Source of the DNA: Peristeroidobacter agariperforans
Lineage (GTDB): Bacteria > Pseudomonadota > Gammaproteobacteria > Steroidobacterales > Steroidobacteraceae
Assembly: GCF_004138335.1 (NCBI RefSeq)
Contig: NZ_RYFW01000001.1
Coordinates: 2,405,244-2,469,243, forward strand
Reading direction: 5' to 3'
Length of the DNA stretch: 64,000 bases
Shown here: positions 36,886 to 45,901 of the stretch, piece by piece
Numbering within the stretch: the first letter of the stretch is position 1
How the letters are laid out: each line of letters begins with the position of its first letter
Notes under the pieces: model-generated
Told to the model about the DNA's origin: nothing
Database searches by the model: none
What the model saw: the letters and a program-made list of their open reading frames with translations, nothing else
Position numbers and translations under genes: made by a program

Positions 36886-38678
36886 TGCAAACGTACAAGG
36901 CGCCGCTTCGCGACGTGCGCTTCTGTGTGCACGAGGTGCTCGACTTCGCTGCTCACTACCGCGCTCTGGAGTCGGAGCTTGGGACAGAAGAAGTCGATGC
37001 AGTGGTGCAGGCTGTTGCAACCTTCGCGGAAGATGTCCTCGTGCCGCTGAATCAAGTCGGCGACGAAGAAGGCGCGCATTTCGAAGCTGGGCAGGTTCGT
37101 TCGCCGAGCGGCTTCGCCGACGCCTACGAGGAGTATGTCGAGGCGGGCTGGCCCCGGCTTGGCAATCCGGCCGAGTATGGCGGCGAAGCGGCGCCATATT
37201 CGCTCAAGCTCTGCGTCTCGGAGTTCATGCAGGCTGCGAATCACGCGTGGTGCATGTATGCGCTGTTGAACGACGGCGCGATCAAGACGTTGCTCGGATT
37301 CGCGGATGCCGAGTTGCTGCAGCGTTTCGTTCCCAGGCTGATCAGCGGCGAGTGGATGGGCACAATGTGCCTGACCGAGCCGCACTGTGGCTCGGACCTT
37401 GGCCAGGTGCGTTGCCGGGCCGAACCGCGAGCCGACGGCAGCTACTCGATCTCCGGCACAAAGATCTTCATCAGCTCGGGTGAGCAGGACTTCTCCGAGA
37501 ACATCGTGCATCTCGTGCTGGCGCGCTTGCCCGGTGCGGCTTCCGGCACGCGAGGCATTTCGTTGTTTGCAGTCCCCAAGCGTGTGCCGGACGCGTCCGG
37601 TGCGTTGGGCTCGCTCAACTCGGTGCGCTGCCTGTCCATCGAGAACAAGATGGGCTTGAAGGCCAGCGCTACGTGCGTCATGGCCTTCGAAGGTGCGCAG
37701 GGCTGGCTGGTGGGCGAGCCGGGGCGTGGCCTGAGTGCAATGTTCGTATTCATCAACAAGTCCCGGCTGGGTACGGCCCAGCAGGCACAAGCGCACGCCG
37801 AAGGCGCGTTTCAAACGTCGTTGGCGTATGCGCAGCAGCGGCTGGCGGGGCGGGCGTTGGATGCGCCGGCCGATGAGATTCGACCGGCGGCGTTGATCGT
37901 TCATCCGGATATCCGTCGAATGCTGTTGACGCAGAAGGCGATTGCCGAAGGTGGCCGCGCCTTCGTGCTCTACTGCGCAAAATGGGTCGACCTCGCCGAC
38001 AGCCCGAACGCTCACGTGCGTTCGCGTGCTGAGCAACGGCTTGCGTTGTTGACGCCGATTGCGAAGGGCGCGTTGTCCGAGTGGGCGACGGAGGCCACGG
38101 ATCTGGGCATTCAGATTCTGGGCGGCCATGGCTATATGAAAGAGTGGGGGCTCGAGCAGCGCGTGCGCGACGTTCGCATCACTCGGATCTACGAAGGCAC
38201 AACGGGTATTCAGGGCATGGATTTGCTCGGTCGGAAGCTGCTCGGTCCGTTGCGCGAGGAATTCGAAGGGTTCACTGATGAGATCCTTGCGCTTGCCACG
38301 CGAGCTGAACGTCAGCGATCGTTGCAGCGATTGGCGGCGGCGCTCACGGACGGCGTGAGCTTGTGGCGGGAGATTACGGACGCCGTTGCTGAGCAGCACC
38401 GCTCGGATCCGGCGAGTGTGGGCGCGGCGGCTGTGGATTATCTGATGCTCGCCGGCTATGTGTGCGTTGGTTATGTGCTCGCGCTGTCGGCGGTGGTCGC
38501 GCACGAGCGGCTCGACGCCGGCGATGCGGAGTCGGCGTTCTATCGAGCGAAGATTCAAACGGCGCAGTTTTATTTCGACAAGATGCTGCCGAGGATTCAC
38601 GCGCACGCGCACAGTATCCGGAATGGCAGCACGTCGCTGATGAGTATGGATGAGGCGAGCTTTGGACTCGGTGTTTGA
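36885..38678 (+). CDS. Acyl-CoA dehydrogenase, long C-terminal form (DmdC/FadE5-like)
   Basis: A 597-residue acyl-CoA dehydrogenase, about 200 residues longer than standard enzymes. The extra part lies at the C-terminus, as in DmdC- and FadE5-like proteins. Flavin motifs are CLTEPHCGSDLGQV and IFISSGEQDF. The catalytic Glu is in RITRIYEGTTGIQGMDLLG. Unlike the enzyme at 21929 it keeps Glu in the canonical place, so the two differ in active-site geometry and probably in chain preference. The start overlaps the aldehyde dehydrogenase stop by one base. It could serve a branched intermediate, or the dephosphorylating step in a levulinate-type end route; neither is shown. Confidence 0.88.
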   Translation: MQTYKAPLRDVRFCVHEVLDFAAHYRALESELGTEEVDAVVQAVATFAEDVLVPLNQVGDEEGAHFEAGQVRSPSGFADAYEEYVEAGWPRLGNPAEYGGEAAPYSLKLCVSEFMQAANHAWCMYALLNDGAIKTLLGFADAELLQRFVPRLISGEWMGTMCLTEPHCGSDLGQVRCRAEPRADGSYSISGTKIFISSGEQDFSENIVHLVLARLPGAASGTRGISLFAVPKRVPDASGALGSLNSVRCLSIENKMGLKASATCVMAFEGAQGWLVGEPGRGLSAMFVFINKSRLGTAQQAQAHAEGAFQTSLAYAQQRLAGRALDAPADEIRPAALIVHPDIRRMLLTQKAIAEGGRAFVLYCAKWVDLADSPNAHVRSRAEQRLALLTPIAKGALSEWATEATDLGIQILGGHGYMKEWGLEQRVRDVRITRIYEGTTGIQGMDLLGRKLLGPLREEFEGFTDEILALATRAERQRSLQRLAAALTDGVSLWREITDAVAEQHRSDPASVGAAAVDYLMLAGYVCVGYVLALSAVVAHERLDAGDAESAFYRAKIQTAQFYFDKMLPRIHAHAHSIRNGSTSLMSMDEASFGLGV

Positions 38679-39432
38679 TCTCAGCAGCAAGGTCGCGCTG
38701 GTTACGGGTGCATCGAGCGGCCTGGGTCGGCATTTCGCTCAAACCCTGGCGAGAGCTGGTGCGAGTGTCGTCGTCGCGGCGAGGCGGGCTTCGTTGCTTG
38801 ATGCGCTGGTAGCAGAGATCGTTGCTGCGGGCGGTCGGGCGGCGCCTCTGATTCTGGATGTCTCCGGCGATGCGGATTCCGTTGAACGTGCGGTGGAGGA
38901 GGCACGGCAGTGCTTCGGACGCCTGGACATTCTCATCAACAACTCGGGCGTCACTGTCAGCAAGCCGGTGTTCGATCAGACGCAGTCCGATTGGGATACC
39001 GTCATCAACACCAATCTGCGTGGCGCGTTCTTCATGAGCCAATCGGTCGCTCGCTATCTGCGCTCCGCGGGGCACGGCGGATGCATTGTGAACGTGGCGT
39101 CGATTTTGGGGTTGCGACAGGCCGGGATGGTCGCGCCGTATGCGGCCTCCAAAGCGGCGCTGATTCAGCTGACCAAGACGATGGCGTTGGAGTTGGCGCG
39201 ATATTCCATTCGCGTCAACGCCATCGCACCGGGTTATATCGCGAGCGACTTGAATTCAGCGTTCTTCGAGACGGACGCCGGACAAGCCCTGGTCCGACGT
39301 ATTCCACAGCGCCATCTCGGCGAGCCCGCCGATCTGGATGGCGCGTTGTTACTGTTGTGCAGCGACGCCTCGCGCTACATGACCGGCAGTGTCATCACTG
39401 TCGATGGCGGGCATGTGGTCAGCACGTTATGA
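38650..39432 (+). CDS. Short-chain dehydrogenase/reductase (SDR)
   Basis: A classical SDR of about 253-260 residues. It has TGASSGLG near the N-terminus, the NNSG motif after strand four, catalytic Ser in NVASILG, and Tyr/Lys in APYAASKAAL. The segment AARRAS after strand two suggests NADP(H). It is the last gene of the receptor operon and overlaps the dehydrogenase end. GTG 38671 is a good alternative start because relatives begin with FDLSGKVAL. Possible roles are 3-hydroxyacyl-CoA dehydrogenase or reduction of a keto group such as that of levulinyl-CoA; the sequence does not decide. Confidence 0.87.
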   Translation: MRRALDSVFDLSSKVALVTGASSGLGRHFAQTLARAGASVVVAARRASLLDALVAEIVAAGGRAAPLILDVSGDADSVERAVEEARQCFGRLDILINNSGVTVSKPVFDQTQSDWDTVINTNLRGAFFMSQSVARYLRSAGHGGCIVNVASILGLRQAGMVAPYAASKAALIQLTKTMALELARYSIRVNAIAPGYIASDLNSAFFETDAGQALVRRIPQRHLGEPADLDGALLLLCSDASRYMTGSVITVDGGHVVSTL

Positions 39433-39446
39433 ATGCGCCGCGATTG

Positions 39447-39845
39447 TTACTTGCGGCGACTGTGCGGCGTCTCGGTTGTCTGGTCGAACGCCGAACATTT
39501 GGTGGGCTCGATCGGCCGGATCTCCATACTCAGCCCACACGCCAGCGTCGGATTCTGCGCGGCCAGCGCCGCCGCTTCTTCGAGGCTACTTGCTAAAAAA
39601 TGCCAGTACCCTCCGATGACTTCCTTGGTTTCGGCAAACGGCCCGTCGGTGATGCCGTGCTTGGAAACCACCATCTTCGCCGGCTGCAACCGCTGCCCCG
39701 AAATCATCTTGCCCTGCGCCACCAGCACGTCGTGCCATTTATAGAAGGCATCGATCGCGCCCTGGATCTGCTCCGGGGATTTATCTTCGTCCCAGTATCC
39801 TTTGGAAATAACCAGATACTCGGACAGCCCTTTCGCATTGCTCAT
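39447..39845 (-). CDS. YCII-domain protein
   Basis: A 132-residue protein with the YCII fold, a ferredoxin-like domain: EYLVISKGYW at the start, then FYKWHDVLVAQGKMISGQRL and FAETKEVIGGYWHFLASSLEEA. Relatives are described as possible small-molecule enzymes or accompany ECF sigma factors, but the function is unknown. It is convergent with the end of the SDR gene (14 bases between the stops) and marks the right edge of the catabolic region. No sigma factor is next to it. Confidence 0.85.
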   Translation of the reverse strand: MSNAKGLSEYLVISKGYWDEDKSPEQIQGAIDAFYKWHDVLVAQGKMISGQRLQPAKMVVSKHGITDGPFAETKEVIGGYWHFLASSLEEAAALAAQNPTLACGLSMEIRPIEPTKCSAFDQTTETPHSRRK

Positions 39846-39959
39846 TATCGTCCCCTGCTTGGGTTACTGTACGGATAGACAGAGTAGCAGACTGGCGGGA
39901 GGGATGGTGCAGGCAGGACGGAGGGCGCAACTAATGAGATAGGGTGTGTTAACTGGCTT

Positions 39960-40095
39960 GTTCTACTTCATTGGCCGCCGTAGAACCCCCCTGTGCACAA
40001 AAGCCGGCCCGGTGCACGCCCGCCTCTGACGAGGTCCGCCCCGGTGCTTGGTAAGAGGATCCGGACTGACGAAGCCCCGCCACAAGCGGGGTTTC
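39960..40095 (+). ncRNA. Candidate structured RNA ending in a terminator
   Basis: The 525-base gap between YCII and the ABC-F gene has no convincing reading frame but has consecutive hairpins on the plus strand. They are GTTCTAC/GTAGAAC (39960-39966 with 39980-39986), GTGCAC/GTGCAC (39993-39998 with 40012-40017), CCTC/GAGG (40023-40034) and a 10-bp stem GAAGCCCCGC/GCGGGGTTTC (40071-40080 with 40086-40095). The last is followed by CGCGTTTCT and looks like an intrinsic terminator, yet no plus-strand gene precedes it closely. I recognise no known RNA family. Confidence 0.4.
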
Positions 40096-40370
40096 GCGTT
40101 TCTGGGGTTTGAGGTCTAGGGCGGCGGCCGCGGGCTTGTGCCTCGCAGGACATGGCCCAGCAAGGCGTGGAAACTGATGCGGCCTCGACCCGGCGCCCTC
40201 GATCGACAGCTCCATGTCGGAAATCCGTCACCTCGCAATCATGTTCGATGTGATCAACCCAAAATGGTGAATAGCTCGTTGTTTGACTGAACAGGCGTGC
40301 GCCGTATGCCGCGGCGTCCATGCCGCGTGACGCGCACGCCGGGCGTTGCGCGGCCTCTGATCCGCGCGCC

Positions 40371-41864
40371 TCAGCGAGCTGGCAACTCAAACCCCGCCGT
40401 CACCCCGCAGTTCGCCAGGAATCTGTGATCGTGCGAGACGACGATCAGTGCGCCGTGGAATTCGCGAATCAGCCCTTCCAGGAACTCGATGTTTGCCAGG
40501 TCCAGGTTGTTGGTCGGTTCGTCGAGTAGGAGCAGTTCGGGTTTGTGCGTGGCGAGGAGGCCGCGGGCGAGGGTGGCGCGGAGGCGTTCGCCGCCGCTGA
40601 GGGAGTGGGCTTTCTGGAAGACGGTATCCCTGGTGAAAAGGAAGCGGGCGAGATGAGTGCGGATCTCGCTTTCGCTGCCTGGAGCCACGGCGCGGACGTT
40701 GTCGAGGACGCTCAATGTGTCGTCGAGCACGCTGCAGCGTTGATCTATATATAGCGTCACGAGTTGACCCCGATTCAACTCACCGCGCGAGATCGAAGGC
40801 GCGCCGGTCAGGGCCTTGAGCAGGGTGGATTTGCCCGAACCGTTGGGGCCTTGCAGAGCCAACCTGACATTGCCGCGCCAGCTGAAGTCGAGATCGTGCG
40901 CATAGAGCCAGTCGCGAAAGCGAATGTTGAAGCCGCGAGCTTCGGCGATGAGTTTCTGCGAGTGCAGTTCCTGTCCCATCAGGTCCGCATACATCACCGG
41001 ATCGACCTTCAAGTCCGCGAACGCTTCGTGTGCCGTGGTCACAGCGGCCCCGGCACGCTCGACCAGAGCGACATCTCGCTTGCCCGTCGTAACTTGGGCC
41101 GCGCGCTTGCGGCCGCCGGCGAGAATTCTGGGAATGCCTCCGCGGGCGGCAGCAGCCTGCCCTCGACGGTTGCGCTTTTCCTGCCGGGCTTGTTGTTCTA
41201 CGCGATGGACGACCGCAGCGTCGCGCTCTCGTTTGGCTTGGTCGAGGGCCGCGCCGAGCCGCGCACGCTCGCGATCTTTCTCGATCACGTACTCCGACCA
41301 CGATCCGCCGAACTTCATCAGGCCCAGGTTGGAAAGCTCCAGGATCTCGTCGCACAGCTCGAGCGCCTCGCGATCATGAGAGATCAGCAGCACGCCGCCG
41401 GCATGCGAACGAAGGAACTGGAACACCGCCTCACGGCCTTCGCGGTCCAGGTCATTGGTGGGCTCATCGAGAATCAGAAAGCCTTCGTCCAGCGCGCGTG
41501 CCAGCCGCACTCGCATCCACTGGCCGCCGCTCAGTGTCGTGCACAGCGCTTGCTGATCGATGTTTGTCAGCAGCCGGTCTCGCGTGAGCGACCACTGATC
41601 GACGGACGCAAGATAGTCAGCCACCGCAATCGGCTCGGGTGGCTCGCGCTGAGCAAACAGGGCGACGGCGCCATCGCGTTGAATGGCGCCATGGGTCGGC
41701 TCGAGCCCGCCGGCCAGCAGCCGGGCGAGGCACGTTTTACCGACGCCGTTGGGGCCGACCAATGCCGACCGCGCGGCATTCAGGGTGAAGCTCAGGTGCT
41801 TGAACAGCTCGCGCCCATTGGAGAATTCGTACGCGACGTCGCGCGCCACGATAACTGGAGACAT
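40371..41864 (-). CDS. ABC-F family ATPase (ribosome-associated, possible antibiotic resistance factor)
   Basis: A 497-residue protein with two ATP-binding cassettes and no membrane segments. The first Walker A is GPNGVGKT (signature LSGGQWMRVRLARAL, Walker B LILDEPTNDLD). The second is GPNGSGKST (signature LSGGERLRATLARGL, LLLDEPTNNLD). A charged linker (about 205-290) separates them. ABC-F proteins enter the ribosomal E site and either assist translation or displace antibiotics. This one is shorter than EttA/Uup and resembles resistance-type members. The leader (41865-41957) can hide the ribosome site in a hairpin, a control style known from antibiotic-induced genes. It is a single-gene unit. 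Confidence 0.88.
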   Translation of the reverse strand: MSPVIVARDVAYEFSNGRELFKHLSFTLNAARSALVGPNGVGKTCLARLLAGGLEPTHGAIQRDGAVALFAQREPPEPIAVADYLASVDQWSLTRDRLLTNIDQQALCTTLSGGQWMRVRLARALDEGFLILDEPTNDLDREGREAVFQFLRSHAGGVLLISHDREALELCDEILELSNLGLMKFGGSWSEYVIEKDRERARLGAALDQAKRERDAAVVHRVEQQARQEKRNRRGQAAAARGGIPRILAGGRKRAAQVTTGKRDVALVERAGAAVTTAHEAFADLKVDPVMYADLMGQELHSQKLIAEARGFNIRFRDWLYAHDLDFSWRGNVRLALQGPNGSGKSTLLKALTGAPSISRGELNRGQLVTLYIDQRCSVLDDTLSVLDNVRAVAPGSESEIRTHLARFLFTRDTVFQKAHSLSGGERLRATLARGLLATHKPELLLLDEPTNNLDLANIEFLEGLIREFHGALIVVSHDHRFLANCGVTAGFELPAR

Positions 41865-41957
41865 AACAACCTCCGCGCACAGGCGTGCGCGTCTGCAGGA
41901 GAAGCAAGTAGAAAATGCAGAGGTTGTTTATTGGCGCATAGAACTCTGGATTTGCAT
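41865..41957 (-). promoter_or_regulatory. Attenuator-like leader of the ABC-F gene
   Basis: On the minus strand AACAACCTC (41928-41920) is the perfect complement of GAGGTTGTT (41873-41865), which contains the GGAGG ribosome site five bases before the ATG. Pairing would block translation. A competing stem GCGCAC/GTGCGC lies between the arms. A 9-codon frame, MQIQSSMRQ (41957-41928), stops exactly at the first base of the blocking arm. Its start has no clear ribosome site, so the leader peptide is less certain than the hairpin. Confidence 0.6.
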
Positions 41958-42107
41958 CCAGAGGCGGGCAGTGTACGTCGAATCGCGCCGGATTGCAGCA
42001 GGCCGCGCCTGAAGTGGGACTCGCAACACCTATTAAGTGTTGCAGCGTGTGGCAACAACTCTTACGGCGCGTGCTTCCATGCGCCGGCAATTCGTGCGGA
42101 GAACTCC

Positions 42108-42581
42108 ATGTCAGCTTCGATGCTCGCGGGCGCACGCTGGAAACGCCTGGTGATTCTGGGCGACAGCGACATGTCGTGGGTCGATCGGATCAGCGAAGCG
42201 CTCACCCGCGTCCAGCCGGAATTCGTTGCATTCGATCTCGCTCGCCGAAATCTGCTCGCGGCGGAGGTGCGCATCACGCAGCTGACGCGCGCGTTGGAGC
42301 TGAAGCCTGACCTTGCCATCGTTGCCGCCGGCGGCAGCGACATCGCCCGAGGTGAATTCAATCCTTCTCTGGTTAGAAGCGAGCTGACCGTGATGATATC
42401 CGCGTTGCGCGCCGCTGGCGCCGATGTGCTCACGCTGGGATGGCCCGAACGGGAGCGTGAGCTTGCGACACTCACCGCGGAGGTGACTAAGAAATTCGGT
42501 GGCATCTTCTGCGAATCGACCTCCGACCGCTCGGATCCCGACGTGGACGTCCTTCGCGCACTGGCGGCGTTCTTGCGCTGA
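42108..42581 (+). CDS. Small SGNH-hydrolase-like protein lacking later catalytic motifs
   Basis: A 157-residue protein starting at ATG 42108 with GGAG seven bases before it. The N-terminal VILGDSDMSW resembles block I (GDS) of SGNH/GDSL esterases, and AIVAAGGSDIARGEF resembles block III, with GSD where GND is usual. The C-terminal DxxH block is not found. It may be a shortened or non-catalytic SGNH fold. It lies 26 bases before the upstream GTG of the following winged-helix gene. The function is unknown. Confidence 0.6.
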   Translation: MSASMLAGARWKRLVILGDSDMSWVDRISEALTRVQPEFVAFDLARRNLLAAEVRITQLTRALELKPDLAIVAAGGSDIARGEFNPSLVRSELTVMISALRAAGADVLTLGWPERERELATLTAEVTKKFGGIFCESTSDRSDPDVDVLRALAAFLR

Positions 42582-42643
42582 ACGTGCCTTCGATACAAAT
42601 TGGACACATTGCAGACACACTGCTGCCGTCAGATCGCAGGCCT

Positions 42644-42964
42644 ATGACGACGACAGCATTTGGCCCGTTTCGTTTCGAGCTCGACCAGCGAAGGCTGTTT
42701 CGCGGCGATACGCCGGTGCGCTTGGGCAGTCGGGCGCGCGAGGTTCTCGGCGCCTTGGTTACGCAGGCCGGGCAGGTTGTTAGGAAACGCGACTTGATGG
42801 CGCACGTTTGGCCCGACATGGTCGTGGAAGAAGGGACACTCCGTGTCCACATCTCAGCGCTCAGGAAAGCGTTGGGCGAAAGCGGCGCCGGCGATCAATA
42901 CATCGAAAACGTCACGGGCCGCGGTTATCGATTTTCGGCGCCAGTGACGTTTGCGGATAGCTGA
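42644..42964 (+). CDS. Stand-alone winged-helix (OmpR/CadC-type) DNA-binding domain
   Basis: A protein of 106 residues from ATG 42644 (126 if GTG 42584 is used). It consists only of a Trans_reg_C winged helix: FGPFRFELDQRRLFRGD, then VRKRDLMAHVWPDMVVEE and VHISALRKALGESG, ending ENVTGRGYRFSAPV. No receiver, sensor or TPR domain follows. It resembles the N-terminal domain of the convergent regulator whose 3' end it overlaps by 40 bases. It may be a working single-domain regulator or the surviving 5' part of a larger paralogue. Confidence 0.72.
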   Translation: MTTTAFGPFRFELDQRRLFRGDTPVRLGSRAREVLGALVTQAGQVVRKRDLMAHVWPDMVVEEGTLRVHISALRKALGESGAGDQYIENVTGRGYRFSAPVTFADS

Positions 42965-45810
42965 TCGAGCAGTAGTCGAGCGGCGCGTAGATCGGCAGTG
43001 CCGAAACCCTCGGTGAACCTGGCGAACACTGGCGCGAGCGCATCGTACGCAGCGCCCACTTGTCCTTGTTTGGCGAGCAGCCGTGCGAGGTCCATGGCTG
43101 AGCGCAGCTCCCACGACAGGGAATGTTGCCGCCGGCTGTGCTCCAGTGCGTTCCGCAACGTCTCTTCGGCCTCGCCATCCTCGAGCAGGCCCGCTTTGAC
43201 TCGCAGCAGCTCCGGCAGCGCGATCAACTCGCCGCTTGCTTCGTTGTGTGCGATGGTCGATTCGATGAGCTCTCGCGCCTCTGCGGCACGCTGAATCGCA
43301 ATCAGACCTTCCGCGAGCGACAGATTCAGATGAGTGGTCAGCAGCTCATAGCGAACGGCGTGCAGCCGTCGTAGACACTCGCGTAGCGCCGGCACGCCCG
43401 CCTCGGCCTGACCGCGGCGGATGGCAAGCTCGCCTTTGATGCCCATGCCGACGGCGAGATACGGACTGAGCGAATGAATCTCGGCCTCGGCGATGAACTC
43501 GTCGATGTGACGTTCCGCCTGTTCGAGATCGCCGCTCCACAGATCGACGGACACGGCCCAGATCAACGCAATACAGTGAGTGACCGGATGTTCGAGGCCG
43601 GCCGCTTCGCTGACGGCAGCGGCCGCGCGAGCGCGTGCTTGATCCGGCAACCCCTGCAGCCACAACGTGCGAGCCAGCGTGATGAGCGATCGATTGCGAT
43701 GATCGAATCCTGCATCGATGGTCTGCCAGCGCTCCGACGGGGCGCTGAGTTTCAGAGCCGCTTCCGACGCCGCTCGCGCGCGCGCCTGATCGCCCATCAG
43801 GTGGAACGAGATTGCGAGCAACGAGCTGGCAACGGCCCGCTGTTCTGGCTGGCCGAGCTCAGCGGCGATCTGAGCCGCCTGTCGAGCCTTCGCGAGCGAG
43901 CCCGCGAAATCTCCCAGACGCTCGTGGAAGATGTGCAGGCGAGCCAGCATTCGCACTTGATTGCGAGAGTCGTGCAAGGCGGTCGCGATTTCGAGCGCAC
44001 GCTCGAAGGCGATGCGTGCGGCGTCCGTGTTGCCCAAGGTAAATGTCACCGACAGGCCATACGCCGCTTGCAACTCGTGCTCGGGCGCGTCGCCGCGTTG
44101 GGCGTCGGTCATCGACTCGATGGCCCGCTCGCACCAGCGCCGGCACTCAGTGAGCAGCGACAGCTCGAGGAACAGTCGGGACGCGACTCGCGCCAGCGAG
44201 ATTGCAATCGGCGCATGCCCGCGAGGCGAGAACGCCCATTCGAGCGCCGCGCGAACATTGCTGAGGTTCTCGGCCAGGTAGCTGCGCCAGGTTTGGGCAT
44301 TTTCCTTGAAGCAGTCCTCGGGAAATTCGAGCAGCCGCTGGAACAGCCGAGCATGGCGGAGCGCGAGTTCGTGATGCTCTCGCTCATCGGCTTGCAGTCG
44401 CTCCATGCAATACGCGCGAGTCGTCTCCATCAGTCGATAAGTCGTTCGTCCGGCGTAGCTGCTCAGAGACAGCAAGGACTTGGCGTGCAGAGCCTCGACC
44501 GCTGAGATCACGCTTCTTGCGTCCACTTCGGCGTCGGCTGCGACCACTTGCGCGACTTCCAGGCAGAAGTGTCCCACGAAGATCGAGAGCCGATAGAGCA
44601 CACGCAGCTCGATCGGCGGGAGCAGGGCGCAACTCCAACTGAGCGTAGCTTCCAGCGTTTGTTGTCTGGGCTGAGCCGTGCGGCGGCCGGACCAGGCGAG
44701 GCCCAATGTTTCATCCAGCAAGCTGGCCGTTTGACCCAGGCCGAACGTGGCGACGCGGCCGGCTGCGAATTCGATCGCCAGCGCGACACCATCGAGCTTG
44801 CGGCAGATTCTGCCGATGATGCGCGCGTCCGCATCGCTGGGCGTGTGCCGCCAGCCACCGGCGTTGGCGCGATCGATGAACAGTTGCGCGGCCGAGTACT
44901 GCATCAGCGTCCCGGCCGACAGCTCCGGTGAGTCGGGCGGCGTCTGCAGCGGCTCCAGCGGATAAATGTGCTCGCCGTCGATTCGCAATGCTTCGCGGCT
45001 GGTGGCGAGGACGTGAACCTCCGGCGCGGAATGAACGATGGACTCGATCAGTCGTGCGGCATCGTCGATCACGTGCTCGCAATTGTCGAACACCAGCAAC
45101 ATGCGCCGCGTGCGCAGGAAGGCGAGCAGGCTCGGCGTCGGATCGTCGGTCGGCACGGACATGCCGAGCACCGAGGCCAGGGCCGTCGAAGTCAGGGCCG
45201 CATTCCGAAACGCGCTCAGATCGATGAAGTAGACCTGGCCCGGGAAAGTGCTTTCCAGATCGTGCGCGACCGCGACCGCCAGCGTCGTTTTGCCGACGCC
45301 GCCCGGCCCGACCACAGTGACACAACGATCCGCTAGGGCGTGCGCTGACAGCAGTCGAGCGTCTTGATCGCGGCCGAGCATCCGGCGCAGCCGAGTCGGC
45401 AATGAACTGCGTAACGGCATCGTTGCCAGCGGGGCCGGTTCGCGGACTTCGGCAATCGCTGGAGCTGGATCATGGCGACGAACCGGCGCGACGAAGCAGT
45501 AACCCCGTCCAACCTGAGTCGTGATGTAGCGCGCCTCGTCATCGCCGTCCGCCAGCGCGCCCCGCAGCGTCTTCATGTGAAACCGCAGGCTCTCTTCGCT
45601 CACGACCACGTCCGGCCACACGGCCGCCAGCAACTCGCGCTTGCTGACCGTCTCGTTGGCCCGCTCGATCAGCACCATCAACAGATCGAGCGCACGCCCG
45701 CCCAGGTCGACGGGCTCGCCATGGCGAGTCAGCAGTCGCTGACGGGGCTTCAGAACGTAGGGCCCGAAGGCCACCGCCGTGTCGATCGGGGGCACGATCC
45801 TGCCGCTCAT
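42925..45810 (-). CDS. Winged-helix / NB-ARC-like ATPase / TPR transcriptional regulator
   Basis: A 961-residue regulator. Residues 14-110 are an OmpR-type winged helix (VSKRELLAAVWPDVVVSEESL, ending QVGRGYCFVAP). An ATPase module follows with Walker A GPGGVGKTTLA near 168 and Walker B LLVFDNCEH near 240. TPR-like helices run from about 480 to the end. The layout is that of STAND-type signal ATPases joined to DNA-binding domains (AfsR-like order, with the ATPase after the winged helix). Ligand and targets are unknown. It begins 91 bases from the AraC-type gene on the other strand, which it may control, and overlaps the small winged-helix gene at its 3' end. Confidence 0.87.
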   Translation of the reverse strand: MSGRIVPPIDTAVAFGPYVLKPRQRLLTRHGEPVDLGGRALDLLMVLIERANETVSKRELLAAVWPDVVVSEESLRFHMKTLRGALADGDDEARYITTQVGRGYCFVAPVRRHDPAPAIAEVREPAPLATMPLRSSLPTRLRRMLGRDQDARLLSAHALADRCVTVVGPGGVGKTTLAVAVAHDLESTFPGQVYFIDLSAFRNAALTSTALASVLGMSVPTDDPTPSLLAFLRTRRMLLVFDNCEHVIDDAARLIESIVHSAPEVHVLATSREALRIDGEHIYPLEPLQTPPDSPELSAGTLMQYSAAQLFIDRANAGGWRHTPSDADARIIGRICRKLDGVALAIEFAAGRVATFGLGQTASLLDETLGLAWSGRRTAQPRQQTLEATLSWSCALLPPIELRVLYRLSIFVGHFCLEVAQVVAADAEVDARSVISAVEALHAKSLLSLSSYAGRTTYRLMETTRAYCMERLQADEREHHELALRHARLFQRLLEFPEDCFKENAQTWRSYLAENLSNVRAALEWAFSPRGHAPIAISLARVASRLFLELSLLTECRRWCERAIESMTDAQRGDAPEHELQAAYGLSVTFTLGNTDAARIAFERALEIATALHDSRNQVRMLARLHIFHERLGDFAGSLAKARQAAQIAAELGQPEQRAVASSLLAISFHLMGDQARARAASEAALKLSAPSERWQTIDAGFDHRNRSLITLARTLWLQGLPDQARARAAAAVSEAAGLEHPVTHCIALIWAVSVDLWSGDLEQAERHIDEFIAEAEIHSLSPYLAVGMGIKGELAIRRGQAEAGVPALRECLRRLHAVRYELLTTHLNLSLAEGLIAIQRAAEARELIESTIAHNEASGELIALPELLRVKAGLLEDGEAEETLRNALEHSRRQHSLSWELRSAMDLARLLAKQGQVGAAYDALAPVFARFTEGFGTADLRAARLLLDQLSANVTGAENR

Positions 45811-45901
45811 GACTTCGATCTCACGCCGACTCCCGAGACCTCACAGCAGGGGCGCGAGGTGTCTGCGAGACTGCCGGCCAGGATCGGACAGGAGCGGTGT
45901 C

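Noticed and set aside
36789..38690. 633-codon minus-strand frame opposite the acyl-CoA dehydrogenase
   Set aside because: Antisense by-product of codon bias; composition is rich in Arg, His and Gln without motifs.
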